This document shows, piece by piece, positions 42,800-56,800 of a DNA stretch of 64,000 nt. The notes beneath the pieces are model-generated. The model was given only the letters and a program-made list of their open reading frames with translations. It searched no databases and was not told the origin of the DNA. The stretch's first letter is position 1, and every line of letters begins with the position of its first letter. The DNA comes from Siderastrea radians (lineage: Eukaryota; Cnidaria; Anthozoa; Scleractinia; Rhizangiidae). Location: the NCBI GenBank assembly GCA_964017195.1, contig OZ024894.1, forward strand, positions 29,771,325 through 29,835,324, in the 5' to 3' direction. The translations under genes and the position numbers were made by a program.

Positions 42800-45700
42800 A
42801 CTGGCCAAAATGTGTCTGAAACAAGGACCTCAAATCACTGAGGTGAATAAAGTGAGTAAACAAAGTACCATTTACTAACAAATCTTTATTGTCAATTCGC
42901 TTAGCTTCCTCCTTGCCCCATTTAAGTATAAAATAAATAAGTGATAAAATACACTTCATTTCTTGTTTATAATCAATACATTCTATCTTTAATTTTCTTA
43001 AACTGCACCATTATACTTTTTTGATCCTTGAATTTCTTTAAAAAAAAACTCCTTATATTTCACATCTTATATTCAAATGAAAGTTCAAACACATCTTCAC
43101 TGGGACTGTTCTCTTTTTCTACAAATTCTCTGACCTGAGAGACACGAAGAAAAGAGAATTTTTGCCCTGGGTGGTATGAATGAAAGTTTGACCTTAGCAA
43201 AAAAAAAATCACTTAGTGAAACCGGTACTAGAATAGATGCTCTTTCAGATGACTAGTACCTGCACCACAGTTCCACTGTACAAGCTGTTTTGTTTGGATG
43301 CTAATGAATGAGTACATATTAGCACTTAAGTTCATTAGTTGCTTATAGGCATTGCTACAATGTTATCCAGGACAGATTCCTCTTTCCTCCAATCTTTACA
43401 ATGTAGTTCATCCAAAAGCAAAACATTGGACTCTGTACAAAGGACATTGTTTCAAAGCAAATTTTTCCCCTTTTTGATTTTTGTTTATAGCTGACTTATC
43501 CAGATTTACAATGACTATGATAACTGGGAGTGTTTCTGATCTGCGATAAGGACTTCTTTAAGCCTGTCTTGATGGGGATTGAACTTGTTGATCCACTTCA
43601 GATTATGTACACATGCGACTGATCTGTTGGAATGAATGAAAGGATACTATTAAATTTACTCTACAAATACAAATAATTCCTATGGACACTGACCCAGGTA
43701 ACAGTTAAAATGTGCAGTTACCGTGGACGCTTTTTTAAGTCAAACTGGTATATGTGAATAACATTGGTGACTCAACCCCATCACAGACCTTTCTTTTTTT
43801 CCCATCACAGAACCGTGGGTAACCTTATTTTTGAGAATTCATGGAAAATGGACCTAAGCTATTCATAAAATCATACATTGTAGTTAAATCGTCATTTAAT
43901 AGCATGTCAGGGAAAGTAAAAAGTTCATTGCACAATAGAAACCAAAATGGACAGCAAGGTTAGCAACGCACATGGTAGATAAACTAACTATCCTACACGA
44001 CAGTATCAATTAACTAGTCAATAAAAGTGCATTTTACCTAAGTTTTGAACAGTACAGGACACGGGAATTGCAGCACTACATGAGGGTTTCCTGTGTGTAA
44101 TGATGCCATGTTGAGCACAATTTTTAAGCAGCAAACACTCGTGTAAAAAAATTACATACAAATGGGTGTAAAAAAGACACAAATTTTCTGAAAGTGCAAG
44201 TTAAATTTACATGGGGAGGTTGGAGACAAGCTCATTTTGAGTGTGTATCAGTAAATAACACAAGTACGGAGTAGAAGTTATGTAAGAATTAGGATAAACT
44301 ATGTGTCATGACCCTATTCATGCCATAGGTGGCACAAGCAGTAGAAGTACATGTATAGCATGTGTGATGCTTGACCAGTGTTGTGTTCACCACAACCAAA
44401 AATTAATGCTTGAATTACAGAGGTTTATATATGGGTTTTGGTGGTTTAAAGTAAGGCCCTAACACTACAAATGAGAATGTTTCTGATTTTCATAACCAAG
44501 ACCGGTTTCTATGGGGTGGGCCTGGGATGATTGGTCCCATACTTAACCCCATCCTGGAGGGCCTGAGGCAGTACTTTGTTCAGCCTCTCTATTATCGACC
44601 AATCGGACTTGGCTGAATATATCAGGGGCCAAGGCCCCAGCAAGGCCAGCTCTTGGGATCACTGAGACATGCAAGTTTCACTACCATGGCACTGCGACAT
44701 GCCCAAGGTTATTTTCCATATGACCACTCTTCACAAATAATGGAAAAAATAATGGAAGTTAAATGTTGTAAATAAGTGACGGCCAGGTTCATAATTTAAT
44801 AAATAAATGTACCGGCTACACAAAATTAATTTAAATGCCATGACACAAGACTTTGTTCCTTCAAAGTTTCTCTGCCCCAAGCACTATGACTGTACTAACA
44901 CGTACAAGTAACTAGAAATCAGTGAATGTATGGTCAGGTTTCAACTGTTCAGCAATCACGGTTCGCTTAATGTGAGCTCACCGACATCTAGGAATTTAAT
45001 GCAGTAATAAAACAACAATCAAGAAAGCTCCCAAATTATTGGTCAATTCAAAACATAGCAGAATGTGTGGCAGTTTTTGATGACTATTAATCAGGGTTTC
45101 AATAAAATTTGAAGTGGGCAGCCGGTTTGAGTAGAGTAACCGACTATATCAACAAGGGCTTTGAAAGGAACTTCCTGTAATTACTTCAATTTAGGGGAAA
45201 AGTAGCCGATTTCTCTGAGCGAGATAGCCGACGCTTTTCGTCGGCCGTCGGTGCTTATTGAAAGCACTGATTAATAATTATCAACAATTGCAAGCATCCA
45301 TAGGACTTGTTAGGATATTTTGTGAAGCCAATTGAGTTAAATTAATCAATTGAAATTGTTTCTGGCCTTTACACTTCATTTATATTGTTATTTTTTTAGT
45401 TTGAGAAATCGTCTGAGAAACTTAACAAAAGAGTCAAATACCAGATATGGAATGCACTGTTAATTTATTTAAGTCATCATGTGGCCTACTTTAAAAGTAC
45501 AATTCCATGTACCATAAACTCTGATACCAGGTGGGGGGGGGGGGTACTTCCTAGTAATAGGCTAATGGGGATGTGCCGATGGATGGGGTCACATTTTCAC
45601 GACTGGATTGACTATAATGGGGTTGCATTTTCAATACGAGCTAGTAGAGTTACTAGAATGGGGTCACACATTTGCGGGATTTCAGGGGTAAGTAAATTCC

Positions 45701-45876
45701 GGCAAGTAGGGATTTGGGGTATATTTCCCCAAAGGTGACTAACACGGGGTCTATAATAAATTGGCTAGAGAATACACTATAATGGGGTAGGGGTTTGGAG
45801 AGGCCAGCAGCACATACCCAGCAAATATTGACCCAAGTACCGCCCCCTTCCCCAGGCTTTGATGATATACAGAGGA
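42800..45876. other. Interior of the 8.4-kb segment, no gene seen
   Basis: AT-rich sequence without domain-like ORFs or clear exon structure. Confidence 0.45.
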
Positions 45877-46862
45877 TTACATGGTGGCGCGAAGATATGA
45901 ATTCTATTTTCGAGTGGTAAAAACAATATTTTACGAACGAGTGCATCGAGTGAGTAAAATATTGTTTTTTACCGCGAGAAAATACAAATTCATATCTTCA
46001 AGCCACAGTGTAACTTTCTTTTTATTATATAGACAAGAGGATTTTTGCACAAACAACGATGTTAAAGCGGGAAATGACGTCATCGATATCCTCACTAGTG
46101 AGGATATGGAAAATACGCCACTCAAGTCCCGGATGTAGTTTCGTATGAACTTTATGAGTGGTCTATTTTCCACTAAAACACTCTTGTCTATATAATAAAT
46201 TGAGTTATTACATGGCGGCGCGAAGATATGAATTTTATTTTCGAGTGATAAAAACAATATTTTACGAACGAGTGCATCGAGTGAGTAAAATATTGTTTTT
46301 ACCGCGAGAAAATACAAATTCATCTCTTCAAGCCACAGTGTAACTTTCTTTTTATTATATAGACAAAAGGAATTTTTGCACAAACAACGATGTTAAAATG
46401 GGAAATGAAGTCATCGATATCCTCACTAGTGAGGATATGGAAAATACGCCACTCAAGTCCCGGATGTAGTTTCGTATGAACTTTACGAGTGGTCTATTTT
46501 CCACTAAAACACTCTCAAGTCTATATAATAAATTGAGATATTACATGGCGGCGCGAAGATATGAATTTTATTTTCGAGTGGTAAAAACAATATTTTACAA
46601 GCGAGCGCAGCGAGTGAGTAGAATATTGTTTTTACCACCAAAAAATAAAATATATACCTTCAAGCCACCGTGTAATTTTCTTTTTATTACACGGACAAGA
46701 GTGTTTTTGCACAAACAACAGTGCAAGAGTGGGAAATGACGTCATCGATATCCTCACTAGTGAGGATATGGAAAATACCCCACTCAAGTCGCGGATGTAG
46801 TTTCATATGAACTTTATGAGTGGTCTATTTTCCACTAAAGCACTCTTGCCTATATAATAAAA
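45877..46862. repeat. Three ~332-bp tandem copies of a palindrome-rich unit
   Basis: Copies start at TTACATGG in 45,877, 46,208 and 46,541. Each unit contains an inverted pair around AAACAATATTTTAC / GTAAAATATTGTTTT and a perfect palindrome, ATATCCTCACTAGTGAGGATAT. Several copies end with CTATATAATAA. Confidence 0.9.
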
Positions 46863-49800
46863 CACAACAGCAGTTGCACATAATCTATGTTCATACAATT
46901 TATTGATGTTAAATGTTGTGAGGGAGTGACTCTGCAGGGTGTGACTTGACATTATGGAGCAAGATGTCCAACATATACAATCATTTTTTCCTCTTGAAAG
47001 AGTAGCCCTCAGGGCATGCTGTTTCCAGGTGATGTATTAAGTTGTATTTAAGTTACTGGTTTAATGTTTGAGTAAGGGCTGATAAGACTGCAACAACAGG
47101 AAGACAAACAAGCAAAGGGTGAAACACAAAAGTACATGCAAATTGGTAACCTTTTTTGGCAAATTAGGGATGTTTGCTCATCTGGTACACCTGTACTTGC
47201 AATAATATCATTTCTTTTCTGTGAAAACCCAACATTTAGGGCCAATTACATGTGTTGGCGGGCCCATGATTAGCCAGGCTGGTTCAGGCCAAGATGACTG
47301 TTCAGCCTGGCATTCTATGTACATGATGCAAGTCACCCTGGCCTAGTAAACACAGTTTACATGGAAAACTTTCAGCCTGGCTAGCTGGGATTCTGGCATC
47401 ACATTGCTGGGATCCTGGCAAACTGGGCTGAGATTTTCCCATATAATTGCTTGGCCCAATTTTACTTTTGGTATGTTTAACAGTCCACATGCTTCCCACA
47501 CAAACTATGTGGCCAGTAGTATGCAGTTTCAGTAGTATGCAATGTCCCTATCAACATGAAATATTGCAAAGAATGCTTACCTTTAAGTTTAAAATAAACA
47601 TACTCAGCAGCTCATGTCACATGTTTTTGAAAAATATACAATTGAATGGCACAAGAAGAATCTTTAACCATTGAGCTTGCCTTTGTGGTTTACAAGGTGA
47701 GCGATGAGAATTTCTGGGCCAGTTTGAAATGCAGTGTTCCTTCCTTGTTTTTCTCTTATTATGTACAGTAGAATGATTTGCAAAACCCTTCAAACTGTAC
47801 AAAATGCACCATTTAGAGCCACAAGAACCAAACAGAAAACCATTGAACTGATTTTATTTTAAAATTGAACTCAGGCATAAATACCCTTCACAATATTCCA
47901 TGTTAATAGGGATGTTTCGGTATTGCCATATACCCTGTTTAGCCCTGCTAACAAGGCCAGGTCTCGTTAACAGGGATGGCTTGATCTGCCAAGATCCTGG
48001 CAAGTCTGTTCACAGAGGGCCCACATAAACTACCTCACTTTTAGTAGTTTCAAAATATAATTCCTTGCTCATGCTATCAGCCCCTATATTTATTTGCAAA
48101 CCTTTCTCTAACAGTCAAATCTTCAACAAAGTAGATTTGATGAAGGCAATCCGATGTCAAAAACTAAACTACAAAATGTAGTTTCCAATATTTTTCTTAG
48201 TTTAAAACTTACAATGTCGGTCCTCTTTGAGTGCACGTGTTCGCAAACAATACTGAAAACCCACATTATAAGTTACTGCACATCATCTGCATGGAGACTA
48301 AAAGAAAGACGGCTTACCTCTGTTTTCTGTATTTCCGTGAATGGAGAGATCCAATCCAGAACAGGCGAAGAAAACTTAGCTTCACAAGCCTCATCGAAGC
48401 GTGCTTCAAGTTCAAATGTCCAGCCAGTTTAAATCCATGATTCACGACGATTTTGCATCTACGAAGCTTTATGGGATCCCCAGCGGTTCACATATCACTA
48501 GTATTTTACAATATAGCACTATTCCAGATAACAAATGGAGCAAATTCTCGTTTTTACCTTTCAAAGACATTGAAGAAATATCACACTTTCGTGTCATTTC
48601 AAAGTGGACGCCAGAAAGTGACGCCAGCACGGAAACCGCTGATCAAATCCGCCGCCTCATCTCGTTTCCAGTTCCCTTAGAGCTGCGCTTTGGGGAGACA
48701 ACTATTTCCAGATAATTTTTTCTACAACAGTTTCCACCCTTTTTTTTCCTTTTTCACCCAATTTTTTTCCTTTTTGACGAGGTTAAGCAAGAAACCAGTG
48801 TTTTATTTTCGCCGGAGGGTGAAAAGCTACGTGAAAAGATGAATTATAGTTTACACTAAGACGCTTTCTGTTATCAGATCCATCATCAACTGCCTTATGA
48901 TGAGATTAACATTCCTTCAGTCACTGCTTATAAAATGACATGATTAAATGAAAGGTTGACAAATCAACAGCCCAATGCATGAGTTTTTGCTAACTTCTCT
49001 CTGACAAGTCACTTTCCGTCATGATTTTATTAAATGTTATGACAGTTGTCATGGACACAGATATTTCATTTCTCTCTGTATGTTAATAATCTGTAAATTG
49101 ATGGAAAATTTGCGCGTAATCAAGGGTAAAAAATCATAAAGAGCAAAAAGAACGGTGCTTAAAGATGCGTAATGGACTGAAAAGAGGCGTAAATTTTATT
49201 CAGCAAAGCCGTTCAAAACACAACGGGAAAATCACCTTATATTTCATATTTGCCTGTCTTCTGCAAACAATAACCTGTCAATTAGAAAATGTATCGCGCG
49301 CAAAGAAGGATATAGAATAGTAAAACGCATAAATAACAGTGCGCAAAGATTCGCTGAACGGCGTTAAAGAGCCGTGATGTATTGACAGCAATGCCAGACA
49401 AAATACAGCGGGAAAATCTTAAATGAATGATGAGACGTAAAAATTTCATTTCGCTCTCCATTTGCACAAGTAATAACCGCTAGTTACACCCATCTTCATT
49501 TTTGTGCTTTACGTATCTTTATTGCCCTTTACGCAGCCTTCACGCGTTCTGTGAATTTACGTGTCTTTACGCACCATGGAGCCAATGCGTAAAGAAAAGG
49601 CCTTTTATTTACGTATATTTACGCGTGATATAAACAATCGTAAATCCATGAATTCATGCTGTGTTTGTTTAATGGGAACTTAAGATTGGAAATTGGTGGT
49701 AAAATAGGCCAAGTCACCTCTAGCTGATCAACGTTCCCTTTCCAGGTTTTTTGAAGGGTTGAGGCCAAAACTTTTCTAGTGGATAGGAAGGGGATAAAAG

Positions 49801-50040
49801 GTAGAAGATACTGAAAGAAAAAAGAAAGGGAGGGAAAAAAGGAAGGAAAAGAAGCAAGAAAAAATTGGGAATGAATCTGCAAAAAAGTCCAAATTTTGGC
49901 CTATGCGCACACCTAAAACAAAATATTTTTCAATTTACAACAGGATCTGGTTTAAAATCTAGCTTAACTGTAAAGAAACGTTTTTGTAGCAAAGTTTAAA
50001 TTATGGTGCTTGGCAACATAGCACTCAAAAAACCGCTTAA
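46863..50040. other. Interior of the 8.4-kb segment, no gene confirmed
   Basis: A possible minus-strand first exon near 48,390-48,316 (MRLVKLSFLRLFWIG, ending at a GTAAGCC donor) could not be extended. About 49,110-49,630 is rich in TTTACGC-type inverted motifs. 49,680-50,070 is a reversed partial copy of the 23.1-kb MITE. Confidence 0.4.
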
Positions 50041-50571
50041 CGGTAAAAAATGAGCAGTGAAAGGGTTAATGTTATGCTTACCTAGACTTAAAACGATCCT
50101 AAATCTCTACTTTGATTTAATGTTGTTTTAAACCAAGTTTAAATCCTGTGAGAGATTTCGTGTTACGTTAAATGTGGCTTAAAATAACCTTAAATCATTA
50201 ATCTGATTTAATGTTATTTAAGGTAAACCTAAATTTGCCTAAATCTTCTAACAGATTTAATGTCATGTGTAAGTCTTCTTAAACTAAAGGTAAATCTTTC
50301 GCGTTATTTTATGTTCATTAAACATTTATTAAACATAGCTTAAATCATGAAACAAATTTAACATGCATTTTGGAACATCTTAAACAATACTTAAATATGA
50401 AGTCTTGTTTAAGTCATATTTACGTCGCCTAACCCTACATTAAATTGATCTTTAGATTTAATGCCCGTTTAGCATTGCTTAAACTCTACTTAAATTTGGC
50501 ATTTCACCTAGTGAATGGTTTAATGGATTTGATTTAATTTGATTGATTTTTTTTTCTGTAGTGCACCGAAT

Positions 50572-50841
50572 TCACACATTTTCGTACTCCGGAGTGGGTA
50601 TTTGGTTGACATATACGGAACATTCAGGCTCCGAGTGGCACGTTGGACTCTCCAGTTCCTGAACGAATGTGGGGGATTCCCTGAGGTCTTCGTCAGATTC
50701 CAGCAGATGAGTGAGAACAGCAGAGAAAATCTCATTCTCATAGTCACCTTCCATCCCGCTATCTGGGAGGGAGACTCTTTCAGATGCTTCGAACCCGTTA
50801 TCTTCTTCAGGCGTCTCTAGTGATGCATAGGTAATCTCACC
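50572..50841 (-). CDS. Receptor last exon, cytoplasmic tail 2
   Basis: Acceptor TTTGATAG, then GGT GAG ATT in phase 0. It encodes 89 residues with five tyrosines: ITYASL, GDYENEI, SVYVNQI and EYENV ending at TGA. Acidic linkers separate the motifs. Confidence 0.75.
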   Translation of the reverse strand, partial: GEITYASLETPEEDNGFEASERVSLPDSGMEGDYENEIFSAVLTHLLESDEDLRESPTFVQELESPTCHSEPECSVYVNQIPTPEYENV

Positions 50842-53800
50842 CTATCAAACAACAGAAAATAGACCGGTAAATAAATAAACAAATGAAGAAGGGCAGGAAG
50901 GGAGGAACGACGGGAGGAATTCGAAGAAAGAAAGAAAAAAGAAAACCTTTTTTCGTATCATTTGAGTGCTCTTTGATTGGTTCTGATTGCTTTTTGACCA
51001 ATTTCAATGATTTTCTAGGGTTTTACATTGTACCTGAATCCCTCGATTATGAGAATATATACATATTGTTTTACTTGATCCACAACCAATTTTGCCCGAT
51101 CTCTCCTCTCGTAGGATGTAAGTTATTAAAAGGGAAGCAACGAGACCGGTTGCTTGCTTATATCCTGAGCTGTTTAGATATTACTATTGATTCAGTAGCA
51201 GTTCCTTATATGACAACATCTTTGATGGTAATTATACTAATGGCTTTTTTCAAGACGTTTGAACGTAGGAAAGGAGATGGAATTGTTATAAAGGTTTACG
51301 AACAGAAGAATTCCTATATGAGCACGTTTCCTATCTATTACAGCAAGCAAGAGGCAGAACTCTGACGTACCATCATTGTTTGTGGATTTAACAAGGCGTA
51401 TCCACCCTCTTGTCTGGAAGGCTGGGCCGTCCTTTGAGTCAGCTGCTCATCTCTGATTGCACTAGTTTCATTTGAAAGCCATAGCGCCCTCGCGACTTCT
51501 GCTGCATTTAATGGCAATTCGTCTGGTTCTTCATTTTGATTACTGCAACAATATGAGAGCAAATATGACCAGAATAAACACCAATCCTTATAAAGGGGAT
51601 GATTAAGGGAGGCCAATCATCGACTAGGATATAAATAGAATAAATGACGATTATCTATAAAAAGTGTGGTTTAGCCATGCATGTTCTCTAAATCTTCAAG
51701 AAGTAATCTGTGATGCGTACAACTATAAAACTGAGGTTACGATTAAAATATATATATAAAATGAGATTTTTTTTCCTTGGAATCAAAATAATCATCAGCT
51801 GCAGTCAGAAATATGCGTCAGGTGGAAATAGCCAATACCTACGAAGTGGCCGCAATGCACTTGAAGCGTTTGTGGGTCTTGTTTCTGTTAAAAAAATAAA
51901 TAAATAAAATGAAAAAATAAGAAGAAGAAATAAATTAAAGTAGATTGTGAAGTGAAAATAAAAAAACAAAAAAACAAAATAACGAACAGTATTAGAAAGG
52001 AAACTTAGTAGTGGTACAACTAGAAATGATGCACGCCACTGATCTGTGAGCAAAAACGCTTGAAACCAGTCACCACAAGAGAGGATAAAGGGGTAAGAGA
52101 GTTAATCTCCCATATAGGCCCTGTTCCCATCCTAATCCCTCTAAAGTTATTTTTAGTAACAAAATTAGAATTCCAAAACGTTATATCTTTTGAGTGGATA
52201 AGCATATTTCATTAATTTTTTCACTTTTGAGATCTGTGTAACAAGGTCATTCAGAAACCGACATAAGACATCCCATAATACTAAAAGCGAAATTTGGCGC
52301 CAAATTTGTGACGTCATTTTGCCTGCAAAAAATGTCAAAATTGGAAAAATTAAGGTCATGAAATTTTACAGAATGACGACTTCTGTATTGCTGCGAAAAT
52401 TCGGGGTAATTGCTTTAAAACTCAATAAGTTATTTGAAATTTGAATTTCCCACCGTTTGTTACTAAAAATAACTTAAGAGGGATTAGGATGGGGATAGGG
52501 CCTATATGGGGAAGTAGCTCTCTTACCCCTTTATCCTCTCTTGGTCACCATTATTCCTACTTCATATACCCAATAACAAAGTAATGCTGAAAAAGAGTGC
52601 CGAAACCTTACATGATATTGTGAATGATGAAAAGGGCAAGAACTTTTTTTAAATTACATGCAGTGTACCCATTCATTCATCTTAGTTGCTCGATTAATTT
52701 GTTGCCATCAGTATGTTAGCGTTGCTTTTGTGTTTCTTGTTTGACTGCTGTATACAGAGAATTTCAAATGTTTGTGCGCTAGACTCCATTTTGTAGACAA
52801 CTGCGAATAAACTGTAACATGTTTTGTGCAACCAGAGTGTGCACATTAGTATCCCACGTGTATTTTCGTTTTCCTTTTTTTTTCTTTTTGAGCAGTCTAT
52901 CAGCTGTTTTCAATCTTGACTCACTTAATAATTGGAAAGCTAGCGTCAATGTTGAGAACATGTGCGTGGGCTATATAGTGGAAAAATTACATAAAAGTTG
53001 TTAGCCCGTGAATAATTTAAAGTCAAAACCAAACAAACAATTAAACCCGAGAATTAAAGGACAGCTTATCCAACCTTTCAAATTAGAAAAGGAATGTTAA
53101 TTCACTCAACCACAGTAAAGTAGAAAACCTCCCAAGCACTACTGAGGAGGTTGCATAAAGAATATCGGTTCCGAAGGCAATTGGAAAACTGAAAGCGCCA
53201 CTATGCCAACATGGAGAAATGCGCCTTAAATGATCCTGCAGGAAATGGCAGTTTGATGGTGGACGTGCAGGCTAGTGATATTATTTAGTCTTAAGAAAGA
53301 GTTTACAAATAAGTTGTTACCTTCACTGGGCTGCTTCCGCACTTTGGAGCGTACGATCGTAAAAACAACAGCTATCAAGACTGCTACAAACATTGCTCCT
53401 ATTAACCAAATCACCAAGGAGAGCTGTGATTGCTTATTGTGTTTTTTGTTGTCACTTGTACCTCGTGGTGTAGTCATATAGTCCACTGTTGAAGTAAATG
53501 ATATAAAAATGTAACAAGGTGAATGAGAATTCCTGTAAAAACAACAAATGATCAGTCTCTTTGTATAGTTAACGACATTGCGCGATTCAGTGGGAGAAGT
53601 CGATTTGTTATCCCTTTTCCGTAATATATAGATTTAGCCATGCCTAAAAGGGGAGCCGCCAAGGAATAAACTGGTGCTCGTTTCTCAAAAATAGTCCTGA
53701 AACTTTTCGGCCTGAAATATATTTCAGGGTTTTCTTTGGCTCGTTCGCTTTCGAAAAGTGTTTCTCAAAAAGCCCGAACGGTGTTCCTAATTGTGCTCCA

Positions 53801-56800
53801 ATATTTTGAGGATCTGCTCTGTAAAACCAAGCTCGAAAGGTCATTCTAGAGGCTGAGCTTAATTATTATTTTTTTTCGGGCATCAAACTGAACACATATT
53901 TTACTCAGGAGCCGTCTTGCTGGGTTTCTGCAATGTTTCCATATCCTGTCATTAACTGTCAATGCTTGTCAAATCTCCTTGGATTATTGGTCGCTTGAAT
54001 GAACTTGAAACGGCGCCAATTTTCAACAACAAAATAAAACTTCTTCTGAAGTATTAATAAAATGGGTTATCTTCATCGCGTTCGGATGTTCAGTTAACTA
54101 ACATGAACTGCCACTATTAGTCTGGTCAAAAATTTATACCATCAAGATTGAAAACAAACAAACACAAAACGCGCTTTAAATTATGGCATAAGTTTTATGG
54201 ATACGAAGTAAGCCTATATAAAGTTAGGCGCTTTGAGGAACGCAAAAAACTTTTTTCGGAAGTTTTTAGGATAAAATAGCTTTAAACCGACAACTGCTTC
54301 GCTCAAAAGATTACTACTATTGAAAACTTCCAGGACAAGAAAATCGACAATTGCACAAACCGACCCGACAGCTGAAATTGAAAGCAATTATTCGCCGTAA
54401 GTGATGCTTGTGCAGTTGCCTTGCGACTGTGCTTTGACCTACTCTTATGAATACACAAACATAAAATAATAAACAGAGAAATCATTTTTGAGAAAGTTTA
54501 TTCGAAAACCCGTAAAGGGTTATACTTAAATGCAATTCACGTTACACTTCCAGCACGCGGTGGGTCCGTCCACGCGAGTGAAAGCGGCCGTGGGTGGCAA
54601 AATATTCAAGACTACGTCTGTCACAAATCTGAGCACGTTTTCGAACAATTTTTTTAAAGTCAAAAGTAAATGACACATTTCTAATGACATAAATTAAATT
54701 TCCATTTCAAAATGTAATTTCTTTGATCGTAATACTCAAAATCATGCACCTTAAACCCTTTAAAAACTTCACTTACTCGGTTGTGTTTCAGAACAAGGCA
54801 AGCTCTCCGCCGTGAAGAAAACAAAGCGATAAAGTCCTTTGAAGGCAGCTTTCGTAACTTGAACTTTTCGCCCTCTGCCAGTATTCTTTTGAACTTTTTC
54901 TTTCCATTTATAGATATTAGATGTTTTTTCTTAAGTTTAAAACTACAGTACTGTCGAACAATCGTTTTACTAAATAAACTTTTAAAGCTTTTTAAAGAAA
55001 CCTCTTTTTCAAAAACGACGATGGTCATGCCATTTCCCGCCAAGAAAAACGCGGTTGCCCAAAAGCCCTGCACGATTTCCCGCCAAGAAAAGATGGCATT
55101 CTCCACCCCAAATTTGCTTAGCAATGGAGCTCCGCTGGCGGGCTTTGCCCGCAGGCTCCGCTATTAAACTGAAAACAAAACTCTAATGTCAGAAAAATTG
55201 ATCATCGAGTGAAAGCTTTCTAGATAAGCTAAAACATTTTTCTTCTGAGCCAAATAAACAGAAGGTAAGGCCTACAAAGGGGCAGAGATAAATAATTGGC
55301 ATCTACCCCCTTTATCATTATGGCTACCATTTTTTTCCCCCGCTTTCCCGCCGGCTTTAACGTATATATACTGCACGAACATTTGGCTTTGACCATCTTT
55401 GATTCGCATCAAAGGTGTAACAAGGTTGCACTACTATCTTTGACAGGCGAATCAAAGGTGTTGGAGCACATTTGACATTATTTTTTGCACAACTTTGACG
55501 CGCATCAAAGATACCAGGCCTTTGACGCGAAGCAAATGTCATCAAAGGTACTTTTAACGCACATTCGAAAGCAACTTTGCAATAGCTTTGATACAGGTCA
55601 AAAGTGTACTACATTTGACCCAAATCAAATACGGCCTTTGACTTGTGTCAAAAGTTGTCAAAGGTGTTTGTGAAGATGGCCTTTTTCACCTGCGACATAT
55701 GTCAAAGGTGAGTGGTGAAAGCGAATTTTCGTGCAGAATTAAAATTATTTAATTAATTAAATTAAATTATACGGCCTGGCGGGGGAAGGAGAAGGGAGGG
55801 GGGGGCACTGCTTCCCTTCTCGTTGCCGTATAGAAGGTACTGGGCTTAACTCCAGGACTCACGTTTTTTTCCCATTTTTCCATGATCGTGACAAACTGAA
55901 TAGAGTATAATAATTATTGACTATCCTTGACAACCCTTCGACCTCCCACCCCAAACTACAGCTCCTCGGAGCCTTCTACTGATCATTCATACTTGCTTTG
56001 TTCAGTTTGTTTAAAGTTACCTGATTGTGATTTGTTTTGCTTTGTGCTTGGCACTCGATTGCCGGCCTTTGTTTGTGTGGCTGATGTCTCCTTTGTCGGA
56101 GCTGAAAGGAAGAGAATAACTAAAAATTAGGATCCCCTGATATAACTACAACAAAGCAAACAACTTCTCTGACCAACATTCTATGTAATTTCCAATGTCT
56201 CCGTGCCCAACTAACTAGGGAAACAACTGTGCAGTTACGTATTAACCCTCAGATGTACAAGGGGGAGGGGGTGGATGTCCCTTCTAAACGATATATGGTC
56301 AGCACCGGCCATGTTAGACACTTTTTTCCCGGCCGGGAGAAAGGTGCAAGTTTAAGTAGTAAAGAGTTTGAATGTAACGTCACAACAGATCCACTGCTTG
56401 ACGAAGTTTAATTCTTCTGCGAAATAAGGTTGTCAAGCCATTTTTGAAGGAAAAAAGGCATGTTTTGACCCTTTTTAGCTGACAAAGAAACGTAAATGTT
56501 GATTATGAATATAAAGAGAATTTAATATTTATTATTTTTCTATTATTTTACCTGGACCAGATGACATTCCGTTTCCGCAATAACGTGATTTACAAAAAGG
56601 TGTCGGTCGTAGATGGTAAACGTAAAACTCTCCGCAGTTGAGGACAGTGATGTTTGTTGAATTATGGCAGCACCCTGAATAATAACTAAAGCACACTTTA
56701 CGTTGAACGACTCCATCAGCTAATAAAGGATGTCCTCCACTTAGCCAACCTGGGGCATGGGTTCCACAATAATACATGTCGACACATGTTTCAAGCATTT

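Larger units (their letters stand above)
42132..50513. mobile_element. 8.4-kb TIR-bounded segment (candidate non-autonomous transposon)
   Basis: The left end CACTAGGCGAAATGGCAAAT matches the right end in reverse (CACTAGGTGAAATGCCAAAT) and both continue with TTTAA; AAT flanks each side as a possible 3-bp target duplication. Inside the left end (42,132-42,790) a ~177-bp TTTAA-rich unit is repeated, and inside the right end (50,040-50,510) a related TTTAA-rich array occurs. The interior has no recognised transposase. A 3-bp target site would fit Harbinger/PIF-type elements, but this is inference. Confidence 0.6.

Noticed and set aside
48154..48715. Overlapping plus-strand ORFs of 92, 75 and 104 codons
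   Set aside because: Three frames are open together and none shows a domain; at most the opposite strand holds a short first exon.
42132..50513. Hidden transposase inside the TIR-bounded segment
   Set aside because: No DDE-type motifs or ORF of adequate length were found on either strand.
50883..51365. 160-codon plus-strand ORF
   Set aside because: It lies in the intron between two supported minus-strand exons, has low-complexity Lys/Arg and hydrophobic content and shows no domain.
54681..55167. Long ORFs on both strands (147 and 128 codons)
   Set aside because: They mirror each other across the same DNA, with no family resemblance and sequence typical of a dispersed repeat (GGGCTTTGCCCGC).
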